Below are positions 45,059 to 54,517 of a stretch of 64,000 nt of DNA, in pieces. The stretch comes from Micromonospora sp. NBC_00389 (lineage in GTDB: Bacteria > Actinomycetota > Actinomycetes > Mycobacteriales > Micromonosporaceae), in assembly GCF_036059255.1 (NCBI RefSeq), contig NZ_CP107947.1, forward strand, positions 4,526,001 to 4,590,000, given 5' to 3'. Position numbers and translations under genes: made by a program. Positions within the stretch are counted from its first letter, which is position 1. Every line of letters begins with the position of its first letter. The notes under the pieces were generated by a model. The model made no database searches and was not told the origin of the DNA. It saw nothing but the letters and a program-made list of their open reading frames with translations.

Positions 45059-45312
45059 CGGTTCACTTCACACCAACCTCCGGGAGCTGGCTCAACCTGG
45101 TCGAACGCTGGTTCGCTGAACTGACCAACCGCAAGCTCCGCCGCTCCACGCACCGCAGCGTCAAAGCCCTCGAAGACGACGTCAACGCCTGGATCGCGGC
45201 ATGGAACGACCCGAAACCCTTTGTCTGGACCAAAACCGCCGACCAGATCCTCGACAACCTCGCCAACTACTGCGCCCGGATCAATAAGGCTTCCAACGAC
45301 TCAGCACACTAG
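45059..45312 (+). pseudogene. IS630-family transposase C-terminal fragment
   Basis: About 83 residues of the DDE_3 region remain. HFTPTSGSWLNLVERWFAEL carries the catalytic glutamate, and HRSVKALEDDVNAWIAAWND, KPFVWTKTADQILDNLANYC and a stop at 45310-45312 follow. The N-terminal two thirds are absent. The insertion or a deletion beside it truncated the DoxX-like gene. Confidence 0.82.
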
Positions 45313-45377
45313 ATGTCGGGCGTCGGGATCGCCGCCGGGCTCACCCGGCTTCGTACGCGGGCCTCATAGCCGGGCCC

Positions 45378-45412
45378 CAAAGCCCGGCTTTCGGCGCTTA
45401 GAAGCCCGGCTT
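45378..45412. terminator. Two tandem short hairpins
   Basis: AAAGCC-C-GGCTTT (45378-45390) is repeated as AAGCC-C-GGCTT within 45401-45412, each followed by CGGC. Such closely spaced hairpins can act as a terminator. Here they insulate the transposase relic from the HupE gene that starts 67 bases later. Confidence 0.5.
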
Positions 45413-45478
45413 TCGGCCGGTGGTGACCGGCAGCGGAAGCTTCGGTGAATTGGGCCGTCGTGAGTTGCCGGGTGTGGA

Positions 45479-46633
45479 GTGAGCACTGCAAAGTGCTTGC
45501 CTGTGCGTCTACTGCCGTTCCTCGCTGCCCTTGTTGCCATGCTTGTCGTCGCCGCTCCCGCGCAGGCGCACGTCCGTGCGACCTCGGTCGCGGTCGACCT
45601 GCGAAGCCAGGGCAGCGGCGTCGTGGCTGTCGTAGATGTGGAGTACGACGTCCTCGCCCGGCTGTTGAGTCTCGACGGTGTCCTGAGCCCGGACGCGGTC
45701 GGCGTGGACGGCGCGGCCGCCGAGGTGCCGACCGAGGTGCGGCGCAGGTCGTTGGAGGCGCACGCGAGCGACGTGGCGGCGTACGTCGGCGAGCGGCTGC
45801 GGCTGAGCCGCGGCTCGATCGGGTGCACCGCTGAGGACGACGCCCGCGTCGAACTCGCCGACTCCGGCGCGGTGCAGGTCGCGCTCGCCTACGGCTGCGC
45901 GGCGTCCGGGGCGCTCACCGTCCGCAGCGACATCTTCCGCGTCTCCGACGGCGTTGTCGACGACACCACCACTATGGTGGCCTACGACATCGACGGTCGC
46001 CGCGGTTCGACGTTGCTCGACTCCGCCCGCACCAGCGTCACGGTGGGGCACACCGCTCTGCTCAGCGACATCCCGCGGTTCGTCCGGCTCGGGGCGGAGC
46101 ACCTGCTCTTCGGGCTCGACCACGTGTTGTTCCTGCTGGCGCTGTTGCTGGGCGCGAAGCGGCTGCGCGACGTCGTCGAGGTCGCCACGGCGTTCACGGT
46201 CGCGCACTCGGTGACCCTGGTGCTGGCCGCGGTCGGCTGGGTCAGCGTGCCCGGGTGGATCGTCGAGCCGCTCATCGCGCTGTCGATCGCGTTCGTCGCG
46301 GTCGACAATCTGCTCTCGCCGAGGACGAGCCACCGGCTGCCCGTGGTCTTCGGCTTCGGGCTGCTGCACGGGCTCGGCTTCGCGGGCGCGCTCAGCGTCG
46401 ACGGGCCGCTGTCGGCCTCGACGCTGGCCGACCTGGTCTCCTTCAACGTCGGCATCGAACTCGTTCAGTTGGCGATCATCGCGCTCTCCTTCCCGGCGCT
46501 GCTGTTCCTGCGCAGGGCCGTGACCAAGCCGGTCGCCGCTCGCGCTCTCACGCTCGGCACCGTCGCGGCGACCGTCGCCGTCGCTGGTGCCGGTCTGGTC
46601 TGGTTCGTCGAACGTTCGCCGCTCCTGACCTGA
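45479..46633 (+). CDS. HupE/UreJ-family membrane protein with an extracytoplasmic domain
   Basis: The 384-residue protein has a signal peptide ending in APAQA, an extracytoplasmic domain of about 170 residues, and a C-terminal HupE/UreJ_2 membrane domain of six to seven helices. Conserved histidines are EHLLFGLDHVLFLLALLL, FTVAHSVTLVLA and GLLHGLGFAGAL, which probably bind nickel or another metal ion. HupE-type proteins import nickel for hydrogenase or urease, but no such enzymes are nearby. The start is a GTG. It precedes, by 35 bases, the gene for a large secreted phosphatase/propeller protein and may be co-transcribed with it. Confidence 0.85.
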   Translation: MSTAKCLPVRLLPFLAALVAMLVVAAPAQAHVRATSVAVDLRSQGSGVVAVVDVEYDVLARLLSLDGVLSPDAVGVDGAAAEVPTEVRRRSLEAHASDVAAYVGERLRLSRGSIGCTAEDDARVELADSGAVQVALAYGCAASGALTVRSDIFRVSDGVVDDTTTMVAYDIDGRRGSTLLDSARTSVTVGHTALLSDIPRFVRLGAEHLLFGLDHVLFLLALLLGAKRLRDVVEVATAFTVAHSVTLVLAAVGWVSVPGWIVEPLIALSIAFVAVDNLLSPRTSHRLPVVFGFGLLHGLGFAGALSVDGPLSASTLADLVSFNVGIELVQLAIIALSFPALLFLRRAVTKPVAARALTLGTVAATVAVAGAGLVWFVERSPLLT

Positions 46634-46668
46634 CACTCATCTCCCGCCCCCCATCCCGAAGGATCCCG

Positions 46669-49600
46669 ATGTCCGCGTTCACCTGGACACGCGCGCGCCT
46701 GCGCGTCGTCCTGTACACCACTACGCTGGGGCTCGCCGCCAGCGTCGTGGCGGGCCCGCTTGCGTCGTACGCGGCGTACGCTATCGACCCGCCGGAGGCC
46801 ACCGTCAGTGGCGTCGTGTACGTCGACGCCAACGGCGACGGCGTTCGGAACGACGCCGAGGCCGGTCTGGCCGGCGTCCGCGTCTCCGACGGCGTGGTCG
46901 CCACCACGACCGCCGCCGACGGCTCCTACTCGCTGACGATCTCCACCGACCGTCGCAAGACGGACATCGTGTGGGCCGGCCAGCCGCGGGGCTACCGGTT
47001 CGGCCTGGACCAGTACAAGGAGCCGAGGTTCTGGGCCAACCTCGGCCAGCTCGCCGACGACGCCACGCCGACCGCGGACTTCGCGCTCGTCCGTGACGGC
47101 CTCTCCGACGGCGACACCTTCTCCTGGGCCAACGTCGCCGACCCGCACGTCAACGCACAGCTGCCCGACCAGATCCGCGAGATTAACTCCACGGGCACCG
47201 ACCTGCGCTTCATCGCGGTCAGCGGTGACCTCACCAACGACGCCAGCCAGGGGCAGTTCGACACGTATCGTCGCGGCACCCAGCAGTCGGCCGTCGGCGT
47301 GTGGCCGGCCGTCGGCAACCACGAGTACGCGAGCGGCTCGGCGTACGCGGACAAGATCGACAACTATCGCAAGAACGTCGGTCCGGAGTGGTACTCGTTC
47401 AACTACGGCAACCGGCACTTCGTGGTGCTCGAGAACAACGGCTCGGCGCCGTTCGACGAGGAGCTGGACTGGCTCAAGGACGACCTCGCCGCGAGCGTTC
47501 CGCTCGACGACGACCCGACCAACGACATCGAGGTCGTCGTCCTCACCCACCAGCCGATGAACGTCCCGTTCGGCTCGCCGTCGACGTACGACGCCTTCGG
47601 TGACGTGCTCGAGCACTACAAGGCGCAGCTGATCCTGGTCGGCCACGAGCACTCCAACCACGTCGAGAACCATTCGGCGTTCGCCTCGACCGCCAAGCAC
47701 ATCCAGACCGTGTCGAGCTCCTACACGATCGACAACGCGCCCCGCGGCTTCCGCTACATCCACATGGCAGGTCCGGGCTTCGACAACCCGTTCCGGATGT
47801 ACGGCGAGAACGAGCGCCTCACCATCGTCAGCCCCGCGCCCGGCTCGAAGGTGCCAGCCGCGAAGTTTCCGGGCATCCAGATCAACGCCTACGACACCGG
47901 CGACGAGGTCGTCTCGGCGCGCTACCGGATCGCCGGCGACAAGAACTGGATGCCGCTGCACCACAGCGGCGAGTTCACCTGGCAGAGCAACCTGCCCGAC
48001 AGCCTGCAGACGGTCGGTGAGCACAGCATCGACGTGAAGGTGGTAGACGCGGCGGGCAAGACCTGGACCAAGTCGGCGGACTTCACCCTCACCGACGAGC
48101 CGGCGCTCGAGCCGGTCGCCAGCGGTGACTGGGACCAGCACCACGGCAACGAGGCCCACTCCGGTGTCGCGCCGGCGCAGGAGGCCGGCCGCCGCCTGGC
48201 CTGGAGCTTCCGCACCGACGGCAGCTTCCTCACCGGGTCGCCGGTCATCCACGACGGTGTCGTCTACGCGGGCACCCGCGACGAGAACGGCGACGGCAAC
48301 AGCCGGATCCACGCCGTCCAGCTCAAGAACGGCAAGGAGCTGTGGAACCTCGAGGTGCCGCAGTCGATCCACGGCAGCCTCGCCTACGGCGACGGCCTGA
48401 TCTTCGCGCCGACCCTCGGCTCGGAGCTCTACGCCGTGGACGCGGTGACCGGCGAGCTGCGCTGGAAGGCCGTGCCCGAGCAGGCGCCGGCCCCGAACAA
48501 CCAGCGCGCCTACGGCTACTACTCGCCGGCCGTCTCCGGCCACACCGTGCTCTGGCCCTACCAGACCCGTTTTGGCATTGGCAGCCAGGGCGTCCTAAAG
48601 GCGCTCGACACCAAGACCGGTGAGCAGATCTGGGCCTCGCCGATGTCCGGCAACCAGATGAGCGACGGCACCCCGGCCGTCATGAACGGCACCGTATACA
48701 TCGGCAACCAGACCGCCGACCGCGTGCTCGCCTACGACCTGGCCACGGGCGCCCGCAAGTGGACCGGTGCCGAGTCGCTCGGCAGCTGGCAGGACGGCGT
48801 ACCGACCGCGGCCGAGGGCAAGGTCTTCATCGGCGCCAACAACGGCATCGCCGCCCGTGACGCCAAGACCGGCGCGACGCTGTGGACCTACCGGAGCGCG
48901 CGCTCCTCGCTCGTCTCGAGCGGCTCGACCCCGAGCGCCGCGGCCGTCAAGGACGGCGTCGTCTACATGGGCTTCCCGAGCGGCGCCGTCGTCGCCCTCG
49001 ACGCCCAGACCGGCAACGTCTTCTGGGAGCGGGTGCTGCCCGGCGACGTCTACCACGGTGGCGTCATGTCCAGCCCGGTCGTGGCCGGCGACACGCTCTT
49101 CGTCGGCGCCAACAACGGCAAGTTCTACGCCCTGGCCACCGACACCGGCCAGCTCCTGTGGAGCCACGAGGTCGGCACCTGGGTGGGCGCCGGCCCGGCC
49201 GTCAGCGGCAACACCGTCGTGACGGGCGCCTGGGACGGCAACCTCTACGCCTACGTGCCGGGCGGCGAGTCCGCGCAGCGCTGGGCGACCGTGACCGGCA
49301 CGGTTAGCGACCCGCAGACGGGCGCTCCGATCGCCGGCGCGAAGGTCACCGCCATCGCCGCCGGCCAGGACACCGCGGTGACCAGCACCGACGCCCAGGG
49401 CCACTACCGGATCGGCCTGCCGGGGTCGACCTGGACCGTCACGGCGGCCAAGCGCGGCCTGATCGCCGACGACCGCTCGGCGGCCAGCGTCACGGTCGGC
49501 ACCACCGGCAACGCGACGGCCGACCTCAAGCTGCTCAAGGTGACCCACCCGGTCGCCGGCAAGTCGACGTACGCGCCGGACTACGGCAACGGCAGCACGC

Positions 49601-51369
49601 GTACGGACGTCGTCACGGGCAAGGAGTACTACTACCTGGCCAACGACAAGATCCGGGCGTCCGTGACGCCGTACGCCGCCGGCAACAACGGCGTCGGCGG
49701 TCTGGGCCAGGGCGCGCTGTCGGACCTCATGCTCAACGACGCCAACGGCGCCGAAACCCTCGACTGGGGCGAGATGCTGCTGCGTCCGAGCCTCACGCCG
49801 CCCGATTCGTGGGACCGGCCGAACGACCAGCTCGACCTGCCCGACCTCGCGGTCGACGGCGCTGCCGTGGTCGGCAACGGTCAGTACCGGGCGAACCCGG
49901 CCATCAAGGCGCAGGTCCGCTACCAGACCCTGCCCGACGCTCCGATCGTGAAGATGACGGTCAAGCTGACCAACACCGGCACGACGGGCTACCAGGGCTA
50001 CTTCAACTACATGATCGACCCCGACAGCTCGCTCGACAACGGCCGGATCCCCGGGTTCAGCGGCATCAACCCGGGTCTGAAGACCTCGGGCTGGACCGGG
50101 AACTACGTCTACGTCGGTGCTGACGCGGCCACCACGAACGGCCAGGCCGCCCACGGTCTCGCGTGGGCACTGGACATGCCGACCGCGGTCGGCGCGTACG
50201 GCTACGTCGAGGGTCTCTACTACGACGCCACGATGGCGCCCGGTGCGACCAAGCAGTTCAGCTTCTACCACCTGACCGACTACGCGACCGCCGGTGGCGA
50301 CCCCACCCGCAACGTCGCGAAGTGGGCCGACGAGATCGACCTGCACGACGCGGCCGTCCCGGACGCCGCTCGCGCGGCCGGCACGATCACCGCGGGCGGC
50401 GCCGCCGTCTCCGGTGCCCGGGTCGCCCTCGAGCAGGCCGGCACGGTGGTCGCGACCACGAGCACCGACGCCCAGGGCAAGTACCTCGTCAAGGCCCCGA
50501 CCGGTCAGTACGACGTCCGGGTGTCCAAGCTGGGCTATCAGACGGCCACCGGCACGGTCACCGTGCCGGCGGTGGGCAGCGGCGTCGCCGACGTCGCGCT
50601 GAGCCCGGTCACGGTCGAGGCGAGCTACGGCAAGCAGATCGGCTCGGGTCTGGTCGAGGCGGGCTACGGCGACGTCATGCTCGAGAACGACAAGCTCTCG
50701 ATGGCGATCGCCGATGCCTACAACGACTCGCAGCTCTCCGGTGGCACCCGCGGCAAGCCGGTCGACATCGCCGTCCGCGGTATGGCCGACCAGTTCGACT
50801 GGATCAACCTGCCCTACGTCTCGGCGACCCAGCCGACCGGCGATAGCGCGTGGGACAACCGGTCGGTGGCGGCGACCGACGTCCAGATCGTCCAGGCGAC
50901 CGGCGACAAGGCCGTCGTCCGGGTGTCCGGGCCGGTCAAGGGCTTCACTGGTCTGACGGCGACGACGACGTACACGCTGAAGCCGGGCGACAACTTCGCC
51001 ACGGTCTCGACGGAGCTGAGCAACTCCGGCTCGGCTCCGCTCAACGTGTGGACCGGTGACGCGATGGACCACGACGCGGCCGGCCAGGCCAGTGTCATCC
51101 CGGGCGCCGGCATCGTGACGCCGGGTGCGACGGCGGCGTACGCCCCGACCAAGCCGTACATCGGCATGACCGGGACCGACCCGCAGGTCTTCGGTCTCGT
51201 CTACGGTACGCCGGCCAGCGCCTTCGACGTCTACGCCGCGGGCAACTGGGTGATGAGTCGGTTCAACGTCGACGTGCCGGCGGGTGGCTCGTACACCCTC
51301 ACTCACAAGCTCGTCGTCACCCCGGGCACCGACGCGGTGGGCATCCTCGACGGCGTCCCCGCGCCGTAA
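46669..51369 (+). CDS. Giant secreted protein: metallophosphatase plus PQQ-type beta-propeller plus carboxypeptidase-like repeats
   Basis: The 1566-residue protein begins with a signal peptide. An SdrD/Cna-B-like domain follows at about 45-140 (VYVDANGDGVRNDAEAGLAG). A calcineurin-like phosphoesterase lies at about 150-390, with metal ligands in VADPHVN, SGDLTND, GNHEY, LTHQP and VGHEHSNH. The next part is a PQQ-repeat beta-propeller (GSPVIHDGVVYAGTRDENGD, many W-x-G-D/N repeats) to about 870. Two carboxypeptidase regulatory-like domains and long beta-rich C-terminal regions complete it. There is no sortase motif. It probably hydrolyses phosphoesters outside the cell. ATG 46669 has CGAAGGA upstream. 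A terminator follows. Confidence 0.87.
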   Translation: MSAFTWTRARLRVVLYTTTLGLAASVVAGPLASYAAYAIDPPEATVSGVVYVDANGDGVRNDAEAGLAGVRVSDGVVATTTAADGSYSLTISTDRRKTDIVWAGQPRGYRFGLDQYKEPRFWANLGQLADDATPTADFALVRDGLSDGDTFSWANVADPHVNAQLPDQIREINSTGTDLRFIAVSGDLTNDASQGQFDTYRRGTQQSAVGVWPAVGNHEYASGSAYADKIDNYRKNVGPEWYSFNYGNRHFVVLENNGSAPFDEELDWLKDDLAASVPLDDDPTNDIEVVVLTHQPMNVPFGSPSTYDAFGDVLEHYKAQLILVGHEHSNHVENHSAFASTAKHIQTVSSSYTIDNAPRGFRYIHMAGPGFDNPFRMYGENERLTIVSPAPGSKVPAAKFPGIQINAYDTGDEVVSARYRIAGDKNWMPLHHSGEFTWQSNLPDSLQTVGEHSIDVKVVDAAGKTWTKSADFTLTDEPALEPVASGDWDQHHGNEAHSGVAPAQEAGRRLAWSFRTDGSFLTGSPVIHDGVVYAGTRDENGDGNSRIHAVQLKNGKELWNLEVPQSIHGSLAYGDGLIFAPTLGSELYAVDAVTGELRWKAVPEQAPAPNNQRAYGYYSPAVSGHTVLWPYQTRFGIGSQGVLKALDTKTGEQIWASPMSGNQMSDGTPAVMNGTVYIGNQTADRVLAYDLATGARKWTGAESLGSWQDGVPTAAEGKVFIGANNGIAARDAKTGATLWTYRSARSSLVSSGSTPSAAAVKDGVVYMGFPSGAVVALDAQTGNVFWERVLPGDVYHGGVMSSPVVAGDTLFVGANNGKFYALATDTGQLLWSHEVGTWVGAGPAVSGNTVVTGAWDGNLYAYVPGGESAQRWATVTGTVSDPQTGAPIAGAKVTAIAAGQDTAVTSTDAQGHYRIGLPGSTWTVTAAKRGLIADDRSAASVTVGTTGNATADLKLLKVTHPVAGKSTYAPDYGNGSTRTDVVTGKEYYYLANDKIRASVTPYAAGNNGVGGLGQGALSDLMLNDANGAETLDWGEMLLRPSLTPPDSWDRPNDQLDLPDLAVDGAAVVGNGQYRANPAIKAQVRYQTLPDAPIVKMTVKLTNTGTTGYQGYFNYMIDPDSSLDNGRIPGFSGINPGLKTSGWTGNYVYVGADAATTNGQAAHGLAWALDMPTAVGAYGYVEGLYYDATMAPGATKQFSFYHLTDYATAGGDPTRNVAKWADEIDLHDAAVPDAARAAGTITAGGAAVSGARVALEQAGTVVATTSTDAQGKYLVKAPTGQYDVRVSKLGYQTATGTVTVPAVGSGVADVALSPVTVEASYGKQIGSGLVEAGYGDVMLENDKLSMAIADAYNDSQLSGGTRGKPVDIAVRGMADQFDWINLPYVSATQPTGDSAWDNRSVAATDVQIVQATGDKAVVRVSGPVKGFTGLTATTTYTLKPGDNFATVSTELSNSGSAPLNVWTGDAMDHDAAGQASVIPGAGIVTPGATAAYAPTKPYIGMTGTDPQVFGLVYGTPASAFDVYAAGNWVMSRFNVDVPAGGSYTLTHKLVVTPGTDAVGILDGVPAP

Positions 51370-51387
51370 CGCACATGCACCCCACCG

Positions 51388-51426
51388 CACGGGGCCGGCC
51401 TGGACTCCAGCCGGGCCGGCCCCGTG
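51388..51426 (+). terminator. Strong hairpin terminator
   Basis: CACGGGGCCGGCC (51388-51400) pairs with GGCCGGCCCCGTG (51414-51426) over 13 bases around a 13-base loop. It starts 19 bases after the stop codon of the giant secreted protein gene. Confidence 0.8.
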
Positions 51427-51458
51427 CGCCGAGCCGCCAGAACAATGCGGCGGTCGCG

Positions 51459-51614
51459 TCAGGTGGACTGCATCACCACGATGGTGCGCGGGCCGATCGT
51501 GAGCGACTGCCCCGCGGCCAGCGGCGTTCCCACGAGGGCCCAGCGGCGCACACCGGCGGCCACACGGGCGTAGGCCTGCCCAACAGATGTCAGATCAGCT
51601 GTCGAGACGTACAT
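51459..51614 (-). pseudogene. Short C-terminal fragment, possibly of a glycoside hydrolase
   Basis: On the minus strand MYVSTADLTSVGQAYARVAA, RRWALVGTPLAAGQSLTIGP and RTIVVMQST end at a stop at 51459. The final beta-strand pattern resembles the C-terminal domain of GH13-type enzymes, but 51 residues are too few for a firm call. Upstream sequence is unrelated. It is listed as an unassigned relic. The stretch 51615-51792 holds nothing else. Confidence 0.35.
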
Positions 51615-51792
51615 GCCCTCGGTGAGCCGGTTGACGGGTGCCGGGGAGCGGATCGGGAGCATGGGGGATCCGATGACCCTAGGCAGCGCGTCGGTTGCAG
51701 CAGCGGATCCGGCACCACGGAACCCCACCCGACATGGGCGCGGGCCTGCGCGACAAGAGACGCCAACCGATCAGCTGCCGCCGGCGTCGCGG

Positions 51793-51982
51793 CCCGAGAC
51801 CGGGGAGCAGTTTGGGAGCGACCGGGTGCACTGAACGGCGTTGAACAGCGCCCAACGGCACTGAACAGTACTCAAGTGCACCCGCCATGACCTTCGGGTC
51901 TCCGCTTTCGCAGCTCAGAGCCGGTGCAGCGTCCTGTTTCACACCGAAGAGGTCACTGGTTCGATCCCAGTATCGCCCACCA
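51793..51982 (+). repeat. att-like repeat copy 3 joined to a tRNA-Val(CAC) 3' half
   Basis: 51793-51940 matches the left arm of copy 2 (5995-6140), including the integrase-like tail codons (GEQFGSDRVH and stop at 51832-51834) and the TGAACGG half-repeats. From TTTCACACC (51937) it passes into a tRNA 3' half: anticodon CAC, GAAGAGGTC, T-arm ACTGG-TTCGATC-CCAGT, acceptor ATCGCCC, A and CCA to 51982. No 5' half (GGGCGAT and D-arm) precedes it. This is the structure of an attachment junction in which an element carries the 3' end of its target tRNA. Confidence 0.7.
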
Positions 51983-52000
51983 TTAATATATGCAGGTAGG

Positions 52001-52033
52001 AAGCCCGTCACCGGAACCCCCGGTAACGGGCTT
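52001..52033 (+). terminator. Hairpin after the tRNA-Val 3' half
   Basis: AAGCCCGTCACCGG (52001-52014) pairs with CCGGTAACGGGCTT (52020-52033) except at one position, and TCTCC follows. Its place 18 bases after the CCA end is typical for a tRNA gene terminator, supporting that this flank is original tRNA-Val context. From 52034 to 52385 I see no convincing gene, although one short frame (52065-52298) is open. Confidence 0.65.
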
Positions 52034-52385
52034 CTCCGCTGTTGCCCCTTAAATTGGGAGCAGTTTGGGAGCAGGGGCGTTGATGGCGCCGGATCGAGGT
52101 CTCCAACCGGCCTCTTGCGAGAGGCTGGGCAGGTGCCTGGTGGGCGTTCTGGTCGACGACGATCTTCACTGGCGGCAAGATCGGGAACGCGACCCCTCAT
52201 GGCGCCCCTGGCTCAGATGTGGACTCGTGCTGGATTGCCAAGAAGTCGCCGCGGGGGAGGTGCGTCAAGTCACCCTCCGCGTTTGTCTGGGCTGGTAAGC
52301 GCGGTGGGCATCCTCGATTACCGGCATCGGCGCTGGCCCTGCTGCACCTCTATGGCCACATAGGACCCGCCGGTTCCGCTATCAA

Positions 52386-54147
52386 TGTCGACGACGGGTG
52401 GAAACTGGATCTGGATCTGGCCCACTTTCCGTGATCGGGTTTGACCCGGTCAGCTCAGCAGGACTCGCTTGCGGAGCAGGTCGAGGTTCGCGCGGCCATA
52501 CATCTGTCGTTTGATCATTTTGATGCGGTTGACGTGTCCTTCGATGACGCCGGAGCTGTAGGGAAGGGTCAGGCCGTTGAGGACGGCGTCGTGGTCGCGG
52601 CGCAGGCCGGCGATGAATGAGTGCAGGTCGGGTTGGTCGTCTGCGGTCACTGCGGTGATCCAGGCGTTGAGGCGGTGCCCGTGGCGGCCGGTGAGGATCT
52701 TCGCGAATGCGTTGACGTGGTCCGCGATAGCGTTCAGGTGCGGGCAGGCAGCGCGGATCGTGGCGAGGCCGGCCTGGTCGTCGGGGTGCAGTGTGTCGGG
52801 GTGGCGCAGCAGCCAGGCGGTGATCCGGCGGACTTTCGGCGGCCGGGGCCGGGTTGGTGGTGGCGTGGCGGCGGTTCGTAGGGGTTGCAGGTAGGTGCGC
52901 AGGGTGGTGGCACTGCCGCGGTAGCCACGGACGCGGATCTCGGCGAACAGTTGGGTGGCGTTGGTGATGCCAGCGTTGAGGCGTTGATGCAGTTAGTCGA
53001 GGTGGTCATCGAGGATGCTGGGCCGGCCGGCGCGAGGTTTGGCCAGGAGTTCATCGACGCTGCCGGCGCGGGCGAAGCGGCGCACGGTGCCGCGGGCGAG
53101 GTCGAGTCGCCGGGTGATCTCCCGGATGCTGTGGCCCTCAGCCCATAGCGCCTGAACCTGTTCGTAACGGCGCCGGGTTCGAGGCACCAACAGTCCCTGC
53201 TCTGCCCGTTGGGCAGTGGCGTCGACGGCAACCTGGGTCGGGTCCGCCGTGGCCGTCGGTGCGGGCTGCGGCGGCGCGATGGTGAGGCAGCGGTGGTGGC
53301 GGGCGACGGTCTTCTCGACGTGTTCGGCGAGGTTGTGCCACAGATGCCACCGGTCGGCCACCTGGATAGCCTGGGGCGCACCGGTGCGGGCGCCCTCGGC
53401 GTAGGCGTTGGCGCGATCTCGGCAGATGACCTGCACGCTCGGATGCTGCGCCAGCCAGGTGGCGAGGGTGGCCGCTTCCCGGTCGGGTAGCAGGTCGACC
53501 GGCCGGCGGGTGTCGACGTCAACCAGTACCGTCGCGTAGCGGTGGCCTCGGCGCAGGGCGAAGTCATCCACGCCCACCGCGGTGAGCGTCCGGACCGGCG
53601 GGTCGGGCAGGGCGCGGACCAGCCGCAGGACGCTGCTGCGGCTGGTCACCAGGCCGAGACGGTCGGCCAGCCGGGCACCCGCGCGACCGGCAAGCGCCAC
53701 CCCGATCTTCTCCAGAGTCTGACGAAGCAACGGACTACGCCGAGTGTATGGGCAGGTCAACCCGGTGACCTGCTCGGCGAACGTACGGACCGGGCAGCGC
53801 ACCGTGTCACAGAAGAACCGGCGGACCCGCAACCGGATCTCCACCGGCAGGCCAGCCACCGCGGCGTCGCTGAGTCGACGTTCGTAGCGGCTGTGAACCC
53901 GCCGGGCCCGGCGCCCACAACCGGTACACGCCACACGACGGGCTCGCGCTCGCGCCCATATCCGCAGGCCAGCCGACTGCCGATCCACTCGCTCAACCAC
54001 GACAGGTGCCAGATGAGGCAGGACCGCAACAAGATCAGCCGATCGCACGACGAACCCTACACAGTGGACTTGGCGCCCCCGATCCGGGTCAATCCCGATC
54101 ACGGAAAGTGGGCCAGATCCAGATCCAGTTTTCACCCGTCGTCGACA
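52386..54147 (-). mobile_element. ISL3-family element with unusually long inverted repeats
   Basis: The arms 52386-52449 and 54084-54147 are reverse complements over 64 bases with only two or three differences. They contain CTGGATCTGGATCTGG and CCACTTTCCGTGATCGGG. The inner part (GGCCCACTTTCCGTGATCGG) is probably the true IS end, and the outer 30 bases may be pre-existing or transduced sequence. Flanking eight-base blocks are similar (GCTATCAA and GCCATCGA) but not identical. The minus strand carries the transposase. Confidence 0.8.
52450..54135 (-). pseudogene. ISL3-family transposase with an in-frame stop
   Basis: The frame runs 561 codons. Landmarks are the zinc-finger [20 protein letters not shown], the DDE core [40 protein letters not shown] and the [18 protein letters not shown] region, and an HTH ([20 protein letters not shown]). 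A TAA at 52995-52993, after DDHLD, interrupts it. The same frame then continues with LHQRLNAGITNATQLFAEIR to the family C-terminus IEGHVNRIKMIKRQMYGRAN, which carries the catalytic glutamate. Tyrosine is usual at the stop position. Without readthrough the catalytic triad is incomplete, so the element is probably immobile. Confidence 0.85.
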
Positions 54148-54517
54148 GCCATCGACGAAGCCGCCTGATCGATGTACATCTCTGCACTGCGCCTGCTAAG
54201 CGTCGGAGCTTGTCCCACGGTCTGGAACTCAGATCTCATCGCGAACGCGTTGAGCAGGGCGTCCTGCTCGGTGACCTCTTCGGCGCCAGCGAAGTTGTCA
54301 GAACGACTCCGCGCTGGACCGGCCAGGTGCTGTTTGGCTGCTGGGGGCACACCACTGCCGGTCGGGTCGGTTGGCATGCTCACGCAGCGGTCGCCTCTGC
54401 CGATCCCGCAAGGAGTTGACCGCTTGGGCAGGCGAGATCTCCACTAGCCGTCGAACTGGTCCCACGTGAAGCCCGGGGCGCCGCCGACGACCACCGGCCT
54501 TGCTGACCGGGGACCCG
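54148..54517. other. Gap holding a short third copy of the 411-900 repeat tail
   Basis: The block near 54215-54310 (TCCTGCTCGGTGACCTCTTC and neighbours) matches 780-890 and, less well, 6510-6605. The shared unit reads on the minus strand as EEVTEQ plus about 20 residues in all copies, but no start or complete gene exists. Nothing else is recognisable. Confidence 0.5.

Noticed and set aside
46255..46668. Upstream extension of the giant protein frame
   Set aside because: The extension overlaps the HupE gene in another frame. The ribosome site and signal peptide fix the start at 46669.
48595..51390. Minus-strand frame of 931 codons
   Set aside because: It is an antisense shadow of the giant secreted protein, very rich in V, R, G and D with no domain signal.
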